From contig NZ_JAFCKB010000001.1 of assembly GCF_018130615.1 (NCBI RefSeq), positions 372,001 through 436,000 on the forward strand: DNA of 64,000 nt, read 5' to 3'. The notes under the pieces were generated by a model. The model saw only the letters and a list, made by a program, of their open reading frames with translations, did no database searches and was not told the DNA's origin. Source of the DNA: Bradyrhizobium manausense (lineage in GTDB: Bacteria; Pseudomonadota; Alphaproteobacteria; Rhizobiales; Xanthobacteraceae). Positions within the stretch are counted from its first letter, which is position 1. The number at the start of each line of letters is the position of its first letter. A program made the translations under genes and the position numbers. Shown here piece by piece: positions 51,296 to 60,792 of the stretch.

Positions 51296-52419
51296 CGCAG
51301 CGTCTGGTACAGGCGATGGAGCAGCCGCGCGCGCGGTTCGAGCGAGGAGACGTAGAGCTGCTCATAATGGGTGTGGGCGCCCTTGCCGTCGACGCCGAGC
51401 CCGTCCAGCGTGCCGGTATACGGCGCGGTGAAATTGCCGTCCGAGCCGCCGCCGGTGTGGGTGTCGATCAACTCGAAACCGAGCTCCGCGGCGAGCGTCT
51501 TCGCATGTTCGTAGAGCGAGGCGCCCGCATTGCCCTTCTCGTAGGGCGGACGGTTGAGCTCGCCGGTCACGGTGACGGTCACGCCATCAGTCTTCGACGT
51601 CAGCCCGAGAATCCTGCCGACGAATTCGTCCGCATCGTTGATCCCAGGCACGCGCAGATCGACCTCGGCATAGGCTTCTTCCGGCGTGACGTTGGGGCGC
51701 GTGCCGCCGCGCACCACGCCGACATTGACGGTGACGCCGCGCTTCAGATCGTTCATCCCTTCCAGCGTCTGGATGACGTTGGCAAGCTCGCGCACCGCGC
51801 TGCGGCCGTCTTCGGGGCGCGAGCCGGCATGGGCGGGCACGCCCTTGATGAAGATCTGGAAGCGTCCGACGCCCTTGCGCCCGGTGACGATCTTGCCGCC
51901 GTCGCGCGCCGGCTCCGTCACCAGCACATATTTGGCCTTGCGCCCTTCCGCCTCGATGAGTGCGCGCGAAGTCGGGCTGCCGATCTCCTCGTCGGAGGTG
52001 AACAGATGGGTGATGCCAAGCGGCGGACGGTCGGGCGCGGCGCAAAGCTCGCGAAAGGCGTGATAGGCGATGTAGGCGCCGCCCTTCATGTCGTAGATGC
52101 CGGGACCGAACGCGCTGTCGCCTTCGACCTTGAAGGGCAGCCGCGTGATGAAGCCCATGGGATGGACGGTATCGAGATGACTGAGCACCAGGATACCGGG
52201 CCGGTCCTGGCCCCAGGTCGAACGCACCACGAGATGATCGCCGCAGCCATCGATGCCGGCGACGCGCTCGAGCGTGACGGGCAGATCGTGATAATGGTCG
52301 GCAACCATCGAGGTCAGCTTGTTGACCTGTTCGGGCACTTCCGTCGGCGTCTCGATCTCGACCCAGCGGCGGATGCCGGCGAGGATAGTTTGGGTATCGA
52401 ACGAATTGGAGTTCGCCAT
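51292..52419 (-). CDS. M20-family metallopeptidase (carboxypeptidase G2/ArgE-like)
   Basis: 375 residues from ATG 52419. Metal ligands: LVLSHLDTVHPMG (first His and Asp), GIYDMKGGAYIAYHA (bridging Asp), LFTSDEEIGSPTSRALIE (Glu-Glu) and HTGGGSDGNFTAPY near the end. The insert YVLVTEPARDGGKIVTGRKGVGRF is typical of this group. Substrate unknown: peptide, N-acyl or folate-type amide. It sits where many rhizobia have metK between an XRE regulator and trmB. Confidence 0.88.
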   Translation of the reverse strand: MANSNSFDTQTILAGIRRWVEIETPTEVPEQVNKLTSMVADHYHDLPVTLERVAGIDGCGDHLVVRSTWGQDRPGILVLSHLDTVHPMGFITRLPFKVEGDSAFGPGIYDMKGGAYIAYHAFRELCAAPDRPPLGITHLFTSDEEIGSPTSRALIEAEGRKAKYVLVTEPARDGGKIVTGRKGVGRFQIFIKGVPAHAGSRPEDGRSAVRELANVIQTLEGMNDLKRGVTVNVGVVRGGTRPNVTPEEAYAEVDLRVPGINDADEFVGRILGLTSKTDGVTVTVTGELNRPPYEKGNAGASLYEHAKTLAAELGFELIDTHTGGGSDGNFTAPYTGTLDGLGVDGKGAHTHYEQLYVSSLEPRARLLHRLYQTLR

Positions 52420-52535
52420 GGACGTATCTGTGCCTTTGAATCGTATCATCTGAGCGGAGGCAGCGTGTCACGCGGTCCGCAAATGACGACATAGGCCAGA
52501 TTTGGCGCAGCCTCAAATCGGAATGAGATCGCGCT

Positions 52536-52949
52536 TCAGCGCTTGTCCGGGCCTTCGCGGGCGGCGATCTGCTCGACGAGGTCGACGATCGAGCGGCGCA
52601 GCTTCGAATCGGTGATTCGGGTGAACGCCTTGGTCAGCGCGAGACCCTCGGAGGTCGCGAGGAAATCGGAGACATAGGAGGGCGATGCACCCTCGGCGAA
52701 GCCGTCCGGCCCGGCGACGCCGCTCGGTCCGCCCTCGAACAGAAACGACACCGGCACCTGCAGAATCTCGGCGATTTGCTGGATACGGCTTGCGCCGACC
52801 CGGTTCGTGCCCTTCTCGTACTTCTGAATCTGCTGGAATGTCAGGCCCAAAGCTTCACCGAGCTTTTCCTGGCTCATGCCCAACATGATGCGGCGCATAC
52901 GCACGCGACTGCCGACATATTTGTCAACAGGGTTGGGCGCTTTCGACAT
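52536..52949 (-). CDS. XRE-family transcriptional regulator
   Basis: 137 residues. Cro/C1 helix-turn-helix: VGSRVRMRRIMLGMSQEKLGEAL and LTFQQIQKYEKGTNRVGASRIQQIAEIL. The C-terminal part (YVSDFLATSEGLALTKAFTRI) is a conserved helical tail. This type of regulator lies between lnt and metK/trmB in other rhizobia. Target unknown. Confidence 0.88.
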   Translation of the reverse strand: MSKAPNPVDKYVGSRVRMRRIMLGMSQEKLGEALGLTFQQIQKYEKGTNRVGASRIQQIAEILQVPVSFLFEGGPSGVAGPDGFAEGASPSYVSDFLATSEGLALTKAFTRITDSKLRRSIVDLVEQIAAREGPDKR

Positions 52950-53180
52950 TTCCTCAGCCCTCCAAACACCACCCTCGGCGCAATAGAAAGAATTGCCTCA
53001 GGTGACAGCGACTCAAAACTTCACTCTGATTGGGGAAACATTGCGGAGAAATTTAGCAATGCACCACTGTCTTGCGCAGTCGGTGCAGAATGGGGAGCCC
53101 GAATGCAGTCTGTCAACCGTGGGACCGCGGTTGTCAAAAGTTTCCGGCCGCCTTGCCGGATATCGCTGGCGGTGGCGCGA
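52950..53180. other. 231-bp gap between lnt and the XRE regulator
   Basis: No gene is seen. It must hold the XRE promoter. The dyad CAACCGTGG/CCGCGGTTG at 53114-53133 (8 of 9 pairs, 2-bp centre, flanked by TGT and TCA) is a candidate operator or a hairpin at the 3' end of lnt. Confidence 0.4.
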
Positions 53181-54794
53181 TCAGGGGTGCCGTTTGGCAA
53201 CACGGCGTCGCACCGCCAAAATCACAGCCAGCGCGACGAGCATGGCTGCGGGGATGTCGCCGACTCTCGCATAGATCGTGGGCGGGATTGCGGTGGGCAG
53301 ACTTGCATCCAAAATGCCCTCGATCCCGAGGCCGAGGCTGGCCACCGTGCGTCCGACCGGATCGATCACCGCCGAGATGCCGGTATTGGCAGAGCGGACC
53401 AGCGGCAATCCGAGCTCGATGGAGCGCATCCGCGCCTGCTCCAGATGCTGGTACGGACCGGTCGAGATGCCGAACCAGCCGTCATTGGTGAGATTGACCA
53501 TCCAGCCCGGGCGCTCGTCACGCGTGCCGATCTCGCCGGGGAAGATCGCCTCGTAGCAGATCAGCGGCAATGCGGGCGGTGCGCCCGGCACCGGCAGCAC
53601 GTGCCGCACCGTGCCGGGAATGAAGCCGCCGCGGACCCGCGTCAGCTGCTCGAAGCCGAGCTTCTCCATCGTGTCCTGGAACGGGAGATATTCTCCGAAC
53701 GGCACCAGGTGCAGCTTGTCGTAGACCGCGAGCACGCTGCCGTCATGGTCGATCACGTAGATCGAGTTGTAAGCCCGCGTGATCGGCGTGCCCGGCGGCA
53801 GATCGGGAGCGCGGACCGATCCGGTGATCAGCACCGTGCCCTTGGGCAGCAGATCGGCGATCGCGGCCATCGCGTCGGCTTCGCGGGTCAGGAAGAACGG
53901 AAAGGCGGATTCCGGCCAGATCAGGATGGTGGCATCGCGCACGCCGGTCGATTGCGGTCCGGAGGCACGGTCCGACAGCGCCAGATATTTCTTCATCACC
54001 TCCGCCTTGGCGGAGTAGTTGAACTTGGCGTCCTGCTGCAGGTCAGGTTGCATCAGGCGCAGCTTGGTGCCCGCGACCATCGTGGTCGGATGCAGCGATA
54101 TGCGAATGGCGCCGAAGATGCCCATGACGACCAGCAGCGCGAGCGCTCCGGCCGGCACGCGCCACGCCAGGCTGCGATCGCGCGTGCGGTCGATCAGGAC
54201 CGCCGGGCTTGCGAAGATCGCAACCGCGAGGAACGTCATGCCCCACTGGCCGATCAGCGACGCCGTCTGCGCCAGCGCCAGCGGCTCCGACAGCGCGTAA
54301 CCGAAGGCATTCCAGGGAAAGCCGGTGAGCACGTGCCCGCGCAACCATTCACCGACGGTGAGGCTCGCGGCGAGCGCGAGAATGCGGGTGGCATCCTTGG
54401 TCCAGAGCAGGCGGGCCAGCGCGAAGCCGATCGCCGTGAAGATGGAGAGATAGGCCGGCAGGCCCAGCACGGCGAACGGCGTCAGCCAGGCGAACACATC
54501 GGCGTCGACGAAGAAGGCGATGCCGATCCAATAGAGGCCGGGGACGAAATAGCCGAGCCCGAACCAGAAACCGGTCAGTGCCGCCGCGGGGACACCGCCA
54601 TATTGTCCGGCGCCGGCGCCGTCGATCAGCCAGACCATCACGGGGAAGGTGATGAACAGCACCGGAAAGATATTGAATGGCGCCAGCGCCAGCACCGACA
54701 GCGCACCGCACGCCATCGCAAGGAGCGCGCGCTTCCATCCCCAAGTGAGGATGACGGTGAGGGCGATCTGACGAAGGCGCTGGAACGGGCTCAC
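53181..54794 (-). CDS. lnt: apolipoprotein N-acyltransferase
   Basis: 537 residues. About seven N-terminal membrane segments, then a carbon-nitrogen hydrolase domain: the Glu in IWPESAFPF, Lys in YDKLHLVPFGEYLP and Cys in ALPLICYEAIFPGE are the catalytic triad. It adds the third acyl chain to lipoproteins in the inner membrane. Its start overlaps the corC stop. Confidence 0.96.
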   Translation of the reverse strand: MSPFQRLRQIALTVILTWGWKRALLAMACGALSVLALAPFNIFPVLFITFPVMVWLIDGAGAGQYGGVPAAALTGFWFGLGYFVPGLYWIGIAFFVDADVFAWLTPFAVLGLPAYLSIFTAIGFALARLLWTKDATRILALAASLTVGEWLRGHVLTGFPWNAFGYALSEPLALAQTASLIGQWGMTFLAVAIFASPAVLIDRTRDRSLAWRVPAGALALLVVMGIFGAIRISLHPTTMVAGTKLRLMQPDLQQDAKFNYSAKAEVMKKYLALSDRASGPQSTGVRDATILIWPESAFPFFLTREADAMAAIADLLPKGTVLITGSVRAPDLPPGTPITRAYNSIYVIDHDGSVLAVYDKLHLVPFGEYLPFQDTMEKLGFEQLTRVRGGFIPGTVRHVLPVPGAPPALPLICYEAIFPGEIGTRDERPGWMVNLTNDGWFGISTGPYQHLEQARMRSIELGLPLVRSANTGISAVIDPVGRTVASLGLGIEGILDASLPTAIPPTIYARVGDIPAAMLVALAVILAVRRRVAKRHP

Positions 54795-55909
54795 TGCGGG
54801 CCGGTCCCGTCGGCAGGCGGCGGAGTCGGCGTGTCACCGGCCGGCGGCTGGCCGCTTTCCGGCGCGGCCTCGCGGCGGCGGCTCTCGCGCTGGGTGCGCG
54901 GCGCAGGCCGCTCCTTCCGCGTCGAAATGCGCAGCCGCTTGACGCGGCGCGGGTCGGCGTCGAGCACCTCGACCTCGTAATTGCCGGGGCCCGAGATCAC
55001 CTCGCCGCGCACCGGCAGGCGGCCGACGAAGCTGACGAGATAGCCGCCGAGCGTCTCCACTTCCTCGCCGGCCTCGCCGGTGACGAAGTCCTCGCCGATC
55101 ACGGTACGGACGTCGTCGAGGCTGGCGCGGGCATCGGCGATGAAGGCGTTGTCGGGCAGCCGTACGATTGACGGCGGCTCGTCGCTGTCATGCTCGTCGT
55201 CGATCTCGCCGACGATCTGCTCGACGATATCCTCGAGCGAGACCAGCCCGTCGCTGCCGCCATATTCGTCGACGACCAGCGCCAGATGGATGCGCGTGGC
55301 CTGCATCTGCGCGAGCAGGTCGATCGCGCGCATCGACGGCGGCACGTAGAGCAGCTTGCGGATGATTCGCGCGTCCTGCAGCGGCAGCGCGAGGTCCACG
55401 GCCTTCAGATCGAGCCCGGCGGGCAGCGGCTTCTTGCGCTTGGTCTTGGTGGCCTCCGACACGCGCGCCCGCGCAGTCATGAAGGCGAGCAGGTCGCGGA
55501 TGTGGACGATGCCGACGGGATCGTCCAGCGTCTCGTTGTAGACCACGAGGCGCGAATGGCCCGCGCTCTCGAAACGGTCCATCAATTCGCCGAGCGGGAT
55601 GTCGCGCTTCACCGCGATGATGTCGGCACGATGCACCATGACGTCGGCGATGCGACGCTCGTGCAGGCCGAGGATGTTGCGCAGCATGGTGCGCTCGACC
55701 GCCGAGAAGCCGGTGTCGTCGGGCGTCGTCGCGTCGAGCACGACCTGGAGATCGTCACGTACCGATCCCGCCTTCCAGCCGAACAGCGTGCGGATGGCGC
55801 GCAGCAGCCAGCCTTCCGCGGTCGGGCGCATGACCTCGCCGGGTGTCACCACGGCCGGCAGATTGGCCGTGTTGCGCGGATTGTCGTGGGTAGGCTCTGA
55901 ATCCGGCAT
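54791..55909 (-). CDS. corC: CorC/HlyC-type CBS-domain protein
   Basis: 372 residues from ATG 55909, one nucleotide after the ybeY stop. Two CBS domains (RIADVMVHRADIIAVKRD; RKLLYVPPSMRAIDLLAQM) and a C-terminal CorC_HlyC transporter-associated domain are seen; there is no membrane part. Such proteins help magnesium or cobalt efflux or membrane integrity. The tail is rich in Arg and Pro. Confidence 0.9.
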   Translation of the reverse strand: MPDSEPTHDNPRNTANLPAVVTPGEVMRPTAEGWLLRAIRTLFGWKAGSVRDDLQVVLDATTPDDTGFSAVERTMLRNILGLHERRIADVMVHRADIIAVKRDIPLGELMDRFESAGHSRLVVYNETLDDPVGIVHIRDLLAFMTARARVSEATKTKRKKPLPAGLDLKAVDLALPLQDARIIRKLLYVPPSMRAIDLLAQMQATRIHLALVVDEYGGSDGLVSLEDIVEQIVGEIDDEHDSDEPPSIVRLPDNAFIADARASLDDVRTVIGEDFVTGEAGEEVETLGGYLVSFVGRLPVRGEVISGPGNYEVEVLDADPRRVKRLRISTRKERPAPRTQRESRRREAAPESGQPPAGDTPTPPPADGTGPQ

Positions 55910-55910
55910 C

Positions 55911-56420
55911 TCAGTGCGTCCCCGCGCGGTCTGCATAGGGATCGGGGATGCCGAGGTGAGCCAGGATCTCGGTTTCGAGCGCTTCCATCTCTTCCGCGTC
56001 GTCGTCGTTCTCGTGATCGTAGCCGATCAGGTGCAGGAAACCATGCACGGCGAGATGACTCAAATGATGATCGAACGGCTTGTGTTCCTCGTCCGCCTCG
56101 CGCCGCATGGTCTCATAGGCGATCGCGATGTCGCCGAGCATGCGCGGCGCATCGCCCGGCTTCCATTCACCCTCCGGCTGGAGCGCGGGAAACGACAGCA
56201 CGTTGGTCGGCTTGTCCATGCCGCGCCAGTTGCTGTTGAGCGTGCGGATGCCGGCATCATCGGTCAGCATCACGGCCACTTCCGCGTCGGCAACGTCTTC
56301 ATCGACGGACTCTGCGGCGGCGGCGACGGCGCGCTGGATCACGGTTTCGGCGTCAGGCTCGCTCTGCCAGCAATCGGCGACGACGAGGACCTCGGTGATG
56401 GGAAGGTTGGGATGCGACAT
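55911..56420 (-). CDS. ybeY: endoribonuclease YbeY
   Basis: 169 residues. The zinc site HLAVHGFLHLIGYDHE (H-x3-H-x5-H) is complete. YbeY matures the 3' end of 16S rRNA and takes part in ribosome quality control. It follows phoH by 54 bp and precedes corC. Confidence 0.96.
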   Translation of the reverse strand: MSHPNLPITEVLVVADCWQSEPDAETVIQRAVAAAAESVDEDVADAEVAVMLTDDAGIRTLNSNWRGMDKPTNVLSFPALQPEGEWKPGDAPRMLGDIAIAYETMRREADEEHKPFDHHLSHLAVHGFLHLIGYDHENDDDAEEMEALETEILAHLGIPDPYADRAGTH

Positions 56421-56474
56421 GGCCTTGTTCGGAACGATAAGGCGCCGTGCTCGCGCCGTCCCGCTGTTGTCTCG

Positions 56475-57581
56475 TCAGGATTTGTTGCCGGCGGGTGGCC
56501 GCTGCGGCGACCCTTCATAGGCGGCGACGATTCGTGCCACGAGCTCGTGGCGGATCACGTCCTCGGCTTTGAAATGAACTTGCGCAATGCCTTCGACGCC
56601 GCTGAGCAGACGGGTGGCCTCGGCCAGACCGGAGGTCTGGCCGTTCGGCAAATCGATCTGCGAGGGATCGCCTGTCACGATCATGCGGCTGTTCTCGCCG
56701 AGGCGGGTCAGAAACATCTTCATCTGCATCGATGTCGTGTTCTGCGCCTCGTCGAGGATGATCGCGGCGTTGGTCAGCGTGCGGCCGCGCATGAAGGCGA
56801 GCGGCGCGATCTCGATCTCGCCGGTCTGCAGCGCGCGCTCGACGATGCGTGCGTCCATCAGGTCGTAGAGCGCGTCGTAGATCGGGCGCAGATACGGATC
56901 GACCTTCTCGCGGAGATCGCCGGGCAGGAAGCCGAGCCGTTCGCCGGCTTCGACCGCCGGCCGCGACAGGATGATCTTGTCGACCTCCTTGCGCTCGAAC
57001 AATTGCGCGGCATGCGCGACCGCGAGCCAGGTCTTGCCGGTGCCGGCGGGGCCGATGCCGAACACCAGCTCGTGGCGCTTCAGCGCGCGGATGTAGGAGT
57101 CTTGCGCGGCCGTGCGGGCGCGCACCGGGCGCTTGCGCAGATTGATGCTGTCGAAGGCCGACTTGGCCGATTTGGCGTCGAACTCGAACAGGGACCCTTG
57201 CGCGATCACGGCGCGGATCGCGCCCTCGACCTCGCCCTGGTCGACATCCTGTCCCTTCACGGCGTGGGCGTAGAGCGTCTCCAGCACGCGGCGCGCCGCA
57301 TCGCAGCCGTCGCGCGTGCCGCCGATCGTGATGTGGTTGCCCTTGGAGTCCACGACGACGCCGAGCCGCCGCTCGATCTGCGCCAGGTTCTGGCCGTAGG
57401 GGCCGACCAGCGCGGATGCGGCGCGGTTGTCGTCGAAGTCGATGACGACCTGAGTCTCGGGCGGAACTTGCATGTCGCGGTCAAATTTGCGGCTGGGAGC
57501 GATAGAGGACGAATCCGATGCGCTTTTTGGCAAGGGTTCAGGCTCCAGTGGCGATGGATGATAAAGCGGGCTCGCGTGCAA
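56475..57581 (-). CDS. ybeZ: PhoH-family ATPase (YbeZ)
   Basis: 368 residues if ATG 57581 is used, which overlaps the miaB stop by 44 bp. A TTG or the ATG at 57473 ([13 protein letters not shown]) are alternatives. The N-terminal KH-like part ([10 protein letters not shown]) is followed by the P-loop [17 protein letters not shown], then [20 protein letters not shown]. It is paired with ybeY as usual. Probably an RNA helicase-like partner. Confidence 0.93.
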   Translation of the reverse strand: MHASPLYHPSPLEPEPLPKSASDSSSIAPSRKFDRDMQVPPETQVVIDFDDNRAASALVGPYGQNLAQIERRLGVVVDSKGNHITIGGTRDGCDAARRVLETLYAHAVKGQDVDQGEVEGAIRAVIAQGSLFEFDAKSAKSAFDSINLRKRPVRARTAAQDSYIRALKRHELVFGIGPAGTGKTWLAVAHAAQLFERKEVDKIILSRPAVEAGERLGFLPGDLREKVDPYLRPIYDALYDLMDARIVERALQTGEIEIAPLAFMRGRTLTNAAIILDEAQNTTSMQMKMFLTRLGENSRMIVTGDPSQIDLPNGQTSGLAEATRLLSGVEGIAQVHFKAEDVIRHELVARIVAAYEGSPQRPPAGNKS

Positions 57582-58935
57582 TGCGCGGCGTCGCGAGCTC
57601 GCCGAGGAAACTGTAGCGCTCGAGGCTGTCGATTCGCACCGGCAGGATCTGTCCGATGATGTCGGGCGAGGCCATCACATGCGCGGGCTGGAGGAAGGCG
57701 GTGCGACCGACGATCTGGCCGTCCTTGCGCGCCGGACGTTCGAACAGCACGTCGACCGTTGAGCCAATCGCAGCCTTGTTGAAGGCCGATTGCTGGCTGT
57801 CGATCAGTTCCTGGAGCCGCTCCAATCGCTGGTCCATCTCGGCGGGGGACACCGTCTCCTGCATATCCGCGGCCGGCGTTCCCGGCCGGGCGGAGTATTT
57901 GAACGAATACGCTGCAGCGTAGCCGATTTGCGTGACAAGCGCGAGGGTGGCGAGAAAATCTTGCTCGCTCTCGCCAGGGAAGCCCACGATAAAATCTGAT
58001 GAGAAAGCAATGTCTTGGCGCGCGGACCGGAAACGGTCGATGACGCGCCGGTAATCATCGGCGGTATGTTTCCGGTTCATGGCGGCCAGAATCCGGTCCG
58101 AGCCCGACTGGACCGGCAGGTGCACGAACGGCATCAAGGCGTCGAGATCACGATGGGCTGCAATCAAACTGTCGTCGACGTCGCGGGGATGGCTGGTCGA
58201 GTAGCGCAGCCGCGCAATGCCGGGAATCTGCGCCAGATGCTCCAGCAATTTGCCGAGCCCCCAGCTTTTTCCGTCAGGTCCGTCGCCGTGATAAGCGTTG
58301 ACGTTCTGCCCGATCAGCGTGAGCTCGCGCACGCCATTGTCGGCGAGCCGCTTCACGTCATCGACAATCTTCGCGACCGGGCGTGAGACTTCCGAGCCCC
58401 GCGTGTAGGGCACGACGCAGAACGTGCAAAACTTGTCGCAGCCTTCCTGCACCGTGACGAACGCGGAAATGCCGCGCGCGCGGATCGCATCGGGCTTCGG
58501 CTGGGCCAGGAAGCCGAATTTGTCGGCGGCGGGAAACTCGGTCTCGATCGCGCGGCCTTCATGGCCGGCGCGCTTCAACAGCTCGGGCAGATGATGATAG
58601 CTCTGCGGGCCGACCACGACGTCGACGGTGGGCGCGCGGCGCACGATCTCCTCGCCTTCGGCCTGTGCGACGCAGCCTGCCACCGCAATCTGCATGGCGC
58701 GGCCCTCGCGCGCGGCCTCGTCCTTGGCGACGCGCAGCCGGCCGAGCTCGGAATAGACCTTTTCAGAGGCCTTCTCGCGGATATGGCAGGTGTTGAGGAT
58801 GACGAGGTCGGCATCCTCGGCGTTGGCCGTCTCCACGAATCCTTCGGGGGCCAGCGTGTCCACCATGCGCTGGGCATCGTAGACGTTCATCTGGCAGCCA
58901 TATGATTTGATGTGCAGCTTGCGCGGCGGCGTCAT
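57538..58935 (-). CDS. miaB: tRNA-2-methylthio-N6-dimethylallyladenosine synthase
   Basis: 465 residues. The N-terminal UPF0004 domain has [15 protein letters not shown] with its cluster cysteines ([21 protein letters not shown]). The radical-SAM site is [14 protein letters not shown]. The C-terminal TRAM domain is present ([12 protein letters not shown]). It methylthiolates adenosine 37 of tRNA. Confidence 0.97.
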   Translation of the reverse strand: MTPPRKLHIKSYGCQMNVYDAQRMVDTLAPEGFVETANAEDADLVILNTCHIREKASEKVYSELGRLRVAKDEAAREGRAMQIAVAGCVAQAEGEEIVRRAPTVDVVVGPQSYHHLPELLKRAGHEGRAIETEFPAADKFGFLAQPKPDAIRARGISAFVTVQEGCDKFCTFCVVPYTRGSEVSRPVAKIVDDVKRLADNGVRELTLIGQNVNAYHGDGPDGKSWGLGKLLEHLAQIPGIARLRYSTSHPRDVDDSLIAAHRDLDALMPFVHLPVQSGSDRILAAMNRKHTADDYRRVIDRFRSARQDIAFSSDFIVGFPGESEQDFLATLALVTQIGYAAAYSFKYSARPGTPAADMQETVSPAEMDQRLERLQELIDSQQSAFNKAAIGSTVDVLFERPARKDGQIVGRTAFLQPAHVMASPDIIGQILPVRIDSLERYSFLGELATPRIAREPALSSIATGA

Positions 58936-59014
58936 GGAACCCGGAATTGAGGTGGAGGACGGTCCTCAAATATAGGCTGAAGGGGCGAAAATCCAGCGAT
59001 TGGGCCGCTTACCG

Positions 59015-59113
59015 GTCATTCCGGGGCGCCCGCAAAGCGGGCGAGCCCGGAATCCAGCGGTTTTGGGCACGAGATCCCGGGTTCGCGCGCGTCGCGCGTG
59101 CCCCGGAACGACG
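59015..59113. repeat. ATTCCGGGGCGC repeat, copy 2
   Basis: GTCATTCCGGGGCGCCCG, AGCCCGGAATC, CCCGGGTTCG and CCCCGGAACGAC repeat the order of copy 1 at 50505-50584. It lies between the HAD gene and miaB. Confidence 0.7.
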
Positions 59114-59125
59114 GCGAGGCCGGAT

Positions 59126-59806
59126 TCAGCCCGCCAGGGCGTCTGCCGCGACCCGCCGAACCAGATCCGGCAGCTGATGCATGTCCGAGAAGGTCAAGTC
59201 GGCGCCGGCTTGGCGCAGGGTCTCGGCGTGGCCGGCCCCGCAATGACTGCCACCGTAAAAGCCGAATACCTTCATCCCGGCCGCGCGCGCCCCCGCGATT
59301 CCCGCGAGGCTGTCCTCGATCACGACACAGCGCTCGGGCGGCACGCCCATTTCCTTGGCGGCGAACAGGAACAGGTCCGGCGCGGGCTTGCCGTTTGTCA
59401 CCTGCGAGGACGAGAAGATGTTCGGTGCGAGGCGTTCATAGAGCCCCGTGCTCCCCAAGCTCACCTGCATGCGCGGATGCGAACCGCTCGAGGCAACGCA
59501 GACACGTTGCGTCACGACGTCAAGCACGTCGTGGATGCCGCGGATCGCTTCGAGGTCGGCTTCGAATGCGCGAAACAGCTCGTCCTGGAGATCGCCGTGA
59601 TAGGCCTCGGGTAACGCGCGGCCGAGTTCGGTTTCGATCTCGAGATTGGCCTGTTTTGTCGAACGGCCGAGGAAGCGTTCGGACACCTGCTCCGAAGTGA
59701 TCGGATAGCCGTGACGCGTCAGCACGTCAGCGTGGGCGCGACAGGAGATTACCTCGCTGTCCACGAGCACGCCGTCGCAATCGAAGATGATGAGGTCGAT
59801 GGGCAC
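59126..59806 (-). CDS. HAD-family hydrolase
   Basis: 226 residues from a GTG start at 59806. Motif I IIFDCDGVLVDSEVI gives the nucleophile Asp; motif II is CVASSGSHPRM; NGKPAPDLFLFAAKEMG (Lys) and CVVIEDSLAGIAGARAAGM (Asp) finish the site. It resembles the beta-phosphoglucomutase/Gph subfamily; substrate unknown. It begins 6 bp after fur, so it may share its transcript. Confidence 0.92.
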   Translation of the reverse strand: MPIDLIIFDCDGVLVDSEVISCRAHADVLTRHGYPITSEQVSERFLGRSTKQANLEIETELGRALPEAYHGDLQDELFRAFEADLEAIRGIHDVLDVVTQRVCVASSGSHPRMQVSLGSTGLYERLAPNIFSSSQVTNGKPAPDLFLFAAKEMGVPPERCVVIEDSLAGIAGARAAGMKVFGFYGGSHCGAGHAETLRQAGADLTFSDMHQLPDLVRRVAADALAG

Positions 59807-59812
59807 GAGACT

Positions 59813-60268
59813 TTAAGACGCCGGCTTGTCGTCGTCGAGCGGGACGCAATAGAGTTCGAGCCGGTGATCCACCAGCTTGTAGCCGAGCTTGCGGGCGATC
59901 TCGGCCTGAAGCTTCTCGATCTCTTCGGAGGTGAATTCGATCACCTTGCCGTCGCGCAGGTTGATGAGGTGGTCGTGGTGGCTGTCGCGCATCGTCTCGT
60001 AGCGCGCGCGGCCCTCGCGGAAGTCGTGACGTTCGATGATACCGGCGTCCTCGAACAGTTTGACGGTGCGATAGACGGTCGAGATCGAGATCTTGTCGTC
60101 GACCGCGACACAGCGCCGGTACAGTTCCTCAACATCGGGGTGGTCGACCGCTTCTGCGAGCACGCGTGCAATGACGCGGCGCTGCTCGGTCATGCGCATG
60201 CCTGTGGCGGCGCAACGCGCCTCGATGCCGGTCGCCTTGGATGCGGAAGAAGGTTTAAGTCCTGTCAT
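59813..60268 (-). CDS. fur: ferric uptake regulator Fur
   Basis: 151 residues from ATG 60268. An upstream GTG/ATG would add an unlikely leader. Helix-turn-helix: MRMTEQRRVIARVLAEAVDHP and ISISTVYRTVKLFEDAGI. Metal ligands are in HDFREGRARYE and SHHDHLINLRDGKVIEF. The structural C-terminal zinc CxxC is missing, with only LELYCVPLDD, as in Bradyrhizobium Fur. It controls irr and iron uptake; irr lies 29 kb away in this window. Confidence 0.93.
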   Translation of the reverse strand: MTGLKPSSASKATGIEARCAATGMRMTEQRRVIARVLAEAVDHPDVEELYRRCVAVDDKISISTVYRTVKLFEDAGIIERHDFREGRARYETMRDSHHDHLINLRDGKVIEFTSEEIEKLQAEIARKLGYKLVDHRLELYCVPLDDDKPAS

Positions 60269-60306
60269 ATCGTGTCCGTCTGACGGGGCGCTTTCTGCCA
60301 TCGATG

Positions 60307-60792
60307 TTACGACAAGTCACGTCGCATCAGTAGTGCGTTCAATTGTTCCCCGTTGGCCTGCTTATAGTAGCGTTCGCGGCGCCCGACCACCACGAATCCG
60401 CATCTCGTATAGAGCCGTCGTGCCGGTTGGTTGTTCTCCTCGACTTCCAGAAATATCGTGCGCACGCCACGCCCGGCGAGATGGCCGAGATGGGTCATCA
60501 GCAGCGTGCGGGAGAAGCCGCGGCCGCGGTGGGACTGGTCGACCGCGACCGAGAGGATTTCGGCTTCGTCCGCCCCGATCCGGGACACCGCGAAGCCGAT
60601 GATCTTGCGCCCCAGGCGCAAGCGGTGGACGAGCGTGTTGCTCTCGCTGAGCATGCTCTCGAATTCGCCTTCGCCCCAGCCATGCGCGAAGGATTGGCCG
60701 TGAAGCTGCGCCAGCCGCGGCGCGTCGCGCGCCGACGCCGGCTCGACGGCCGCAGTGCCGCCGTGCCACCATTCCGAAAACCATCCCATCAT
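60307..60792 (-). CDS. rimI: ribosomal-protein-alanine N-acetyltransferase-like GNAT
   Basis: 161 residues; ATG 60792 overlaps the tsaB stop (ATGA). RimI core: ILSVAVDQSHRGRGFSRTLL (acetyl-CoA loop), then FLEVEENNQPARRLYTRCGF and RRERYYKQANG. In many bacteria rimI and tsaB are neighbours. It N-acetylates ribosomal S18 in E. coli; the target here is inferred. Confidence 0.92.
   Translation of the reverse strand: MMGWFSEWWHGGTAAVEPASARDAPRLAQLHGQSFAHGWGEGEFESMLSESNTLVHRLRLGRKIIGFAVSRIGADEAEILSVAVDQSHRGRGFSRTLLMTHLGHLAGRGVRTIFLEVEENNQPARRLYTRCGFVVVGRRERYYKQANGEQLNALLMRRDLS

Noticed and set aside
52776-54980. 734-codon open frame opposite lnt and the XRE gene
   Set aside because: No motif; lnt has a full catalytic triad and membrane segments on the other strand.
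55599-57659. 686-codon open frame opposite corC, ybeY and phoH
   Set aside because: It spans three genes with clear motifs on the minus strand and resembles none.
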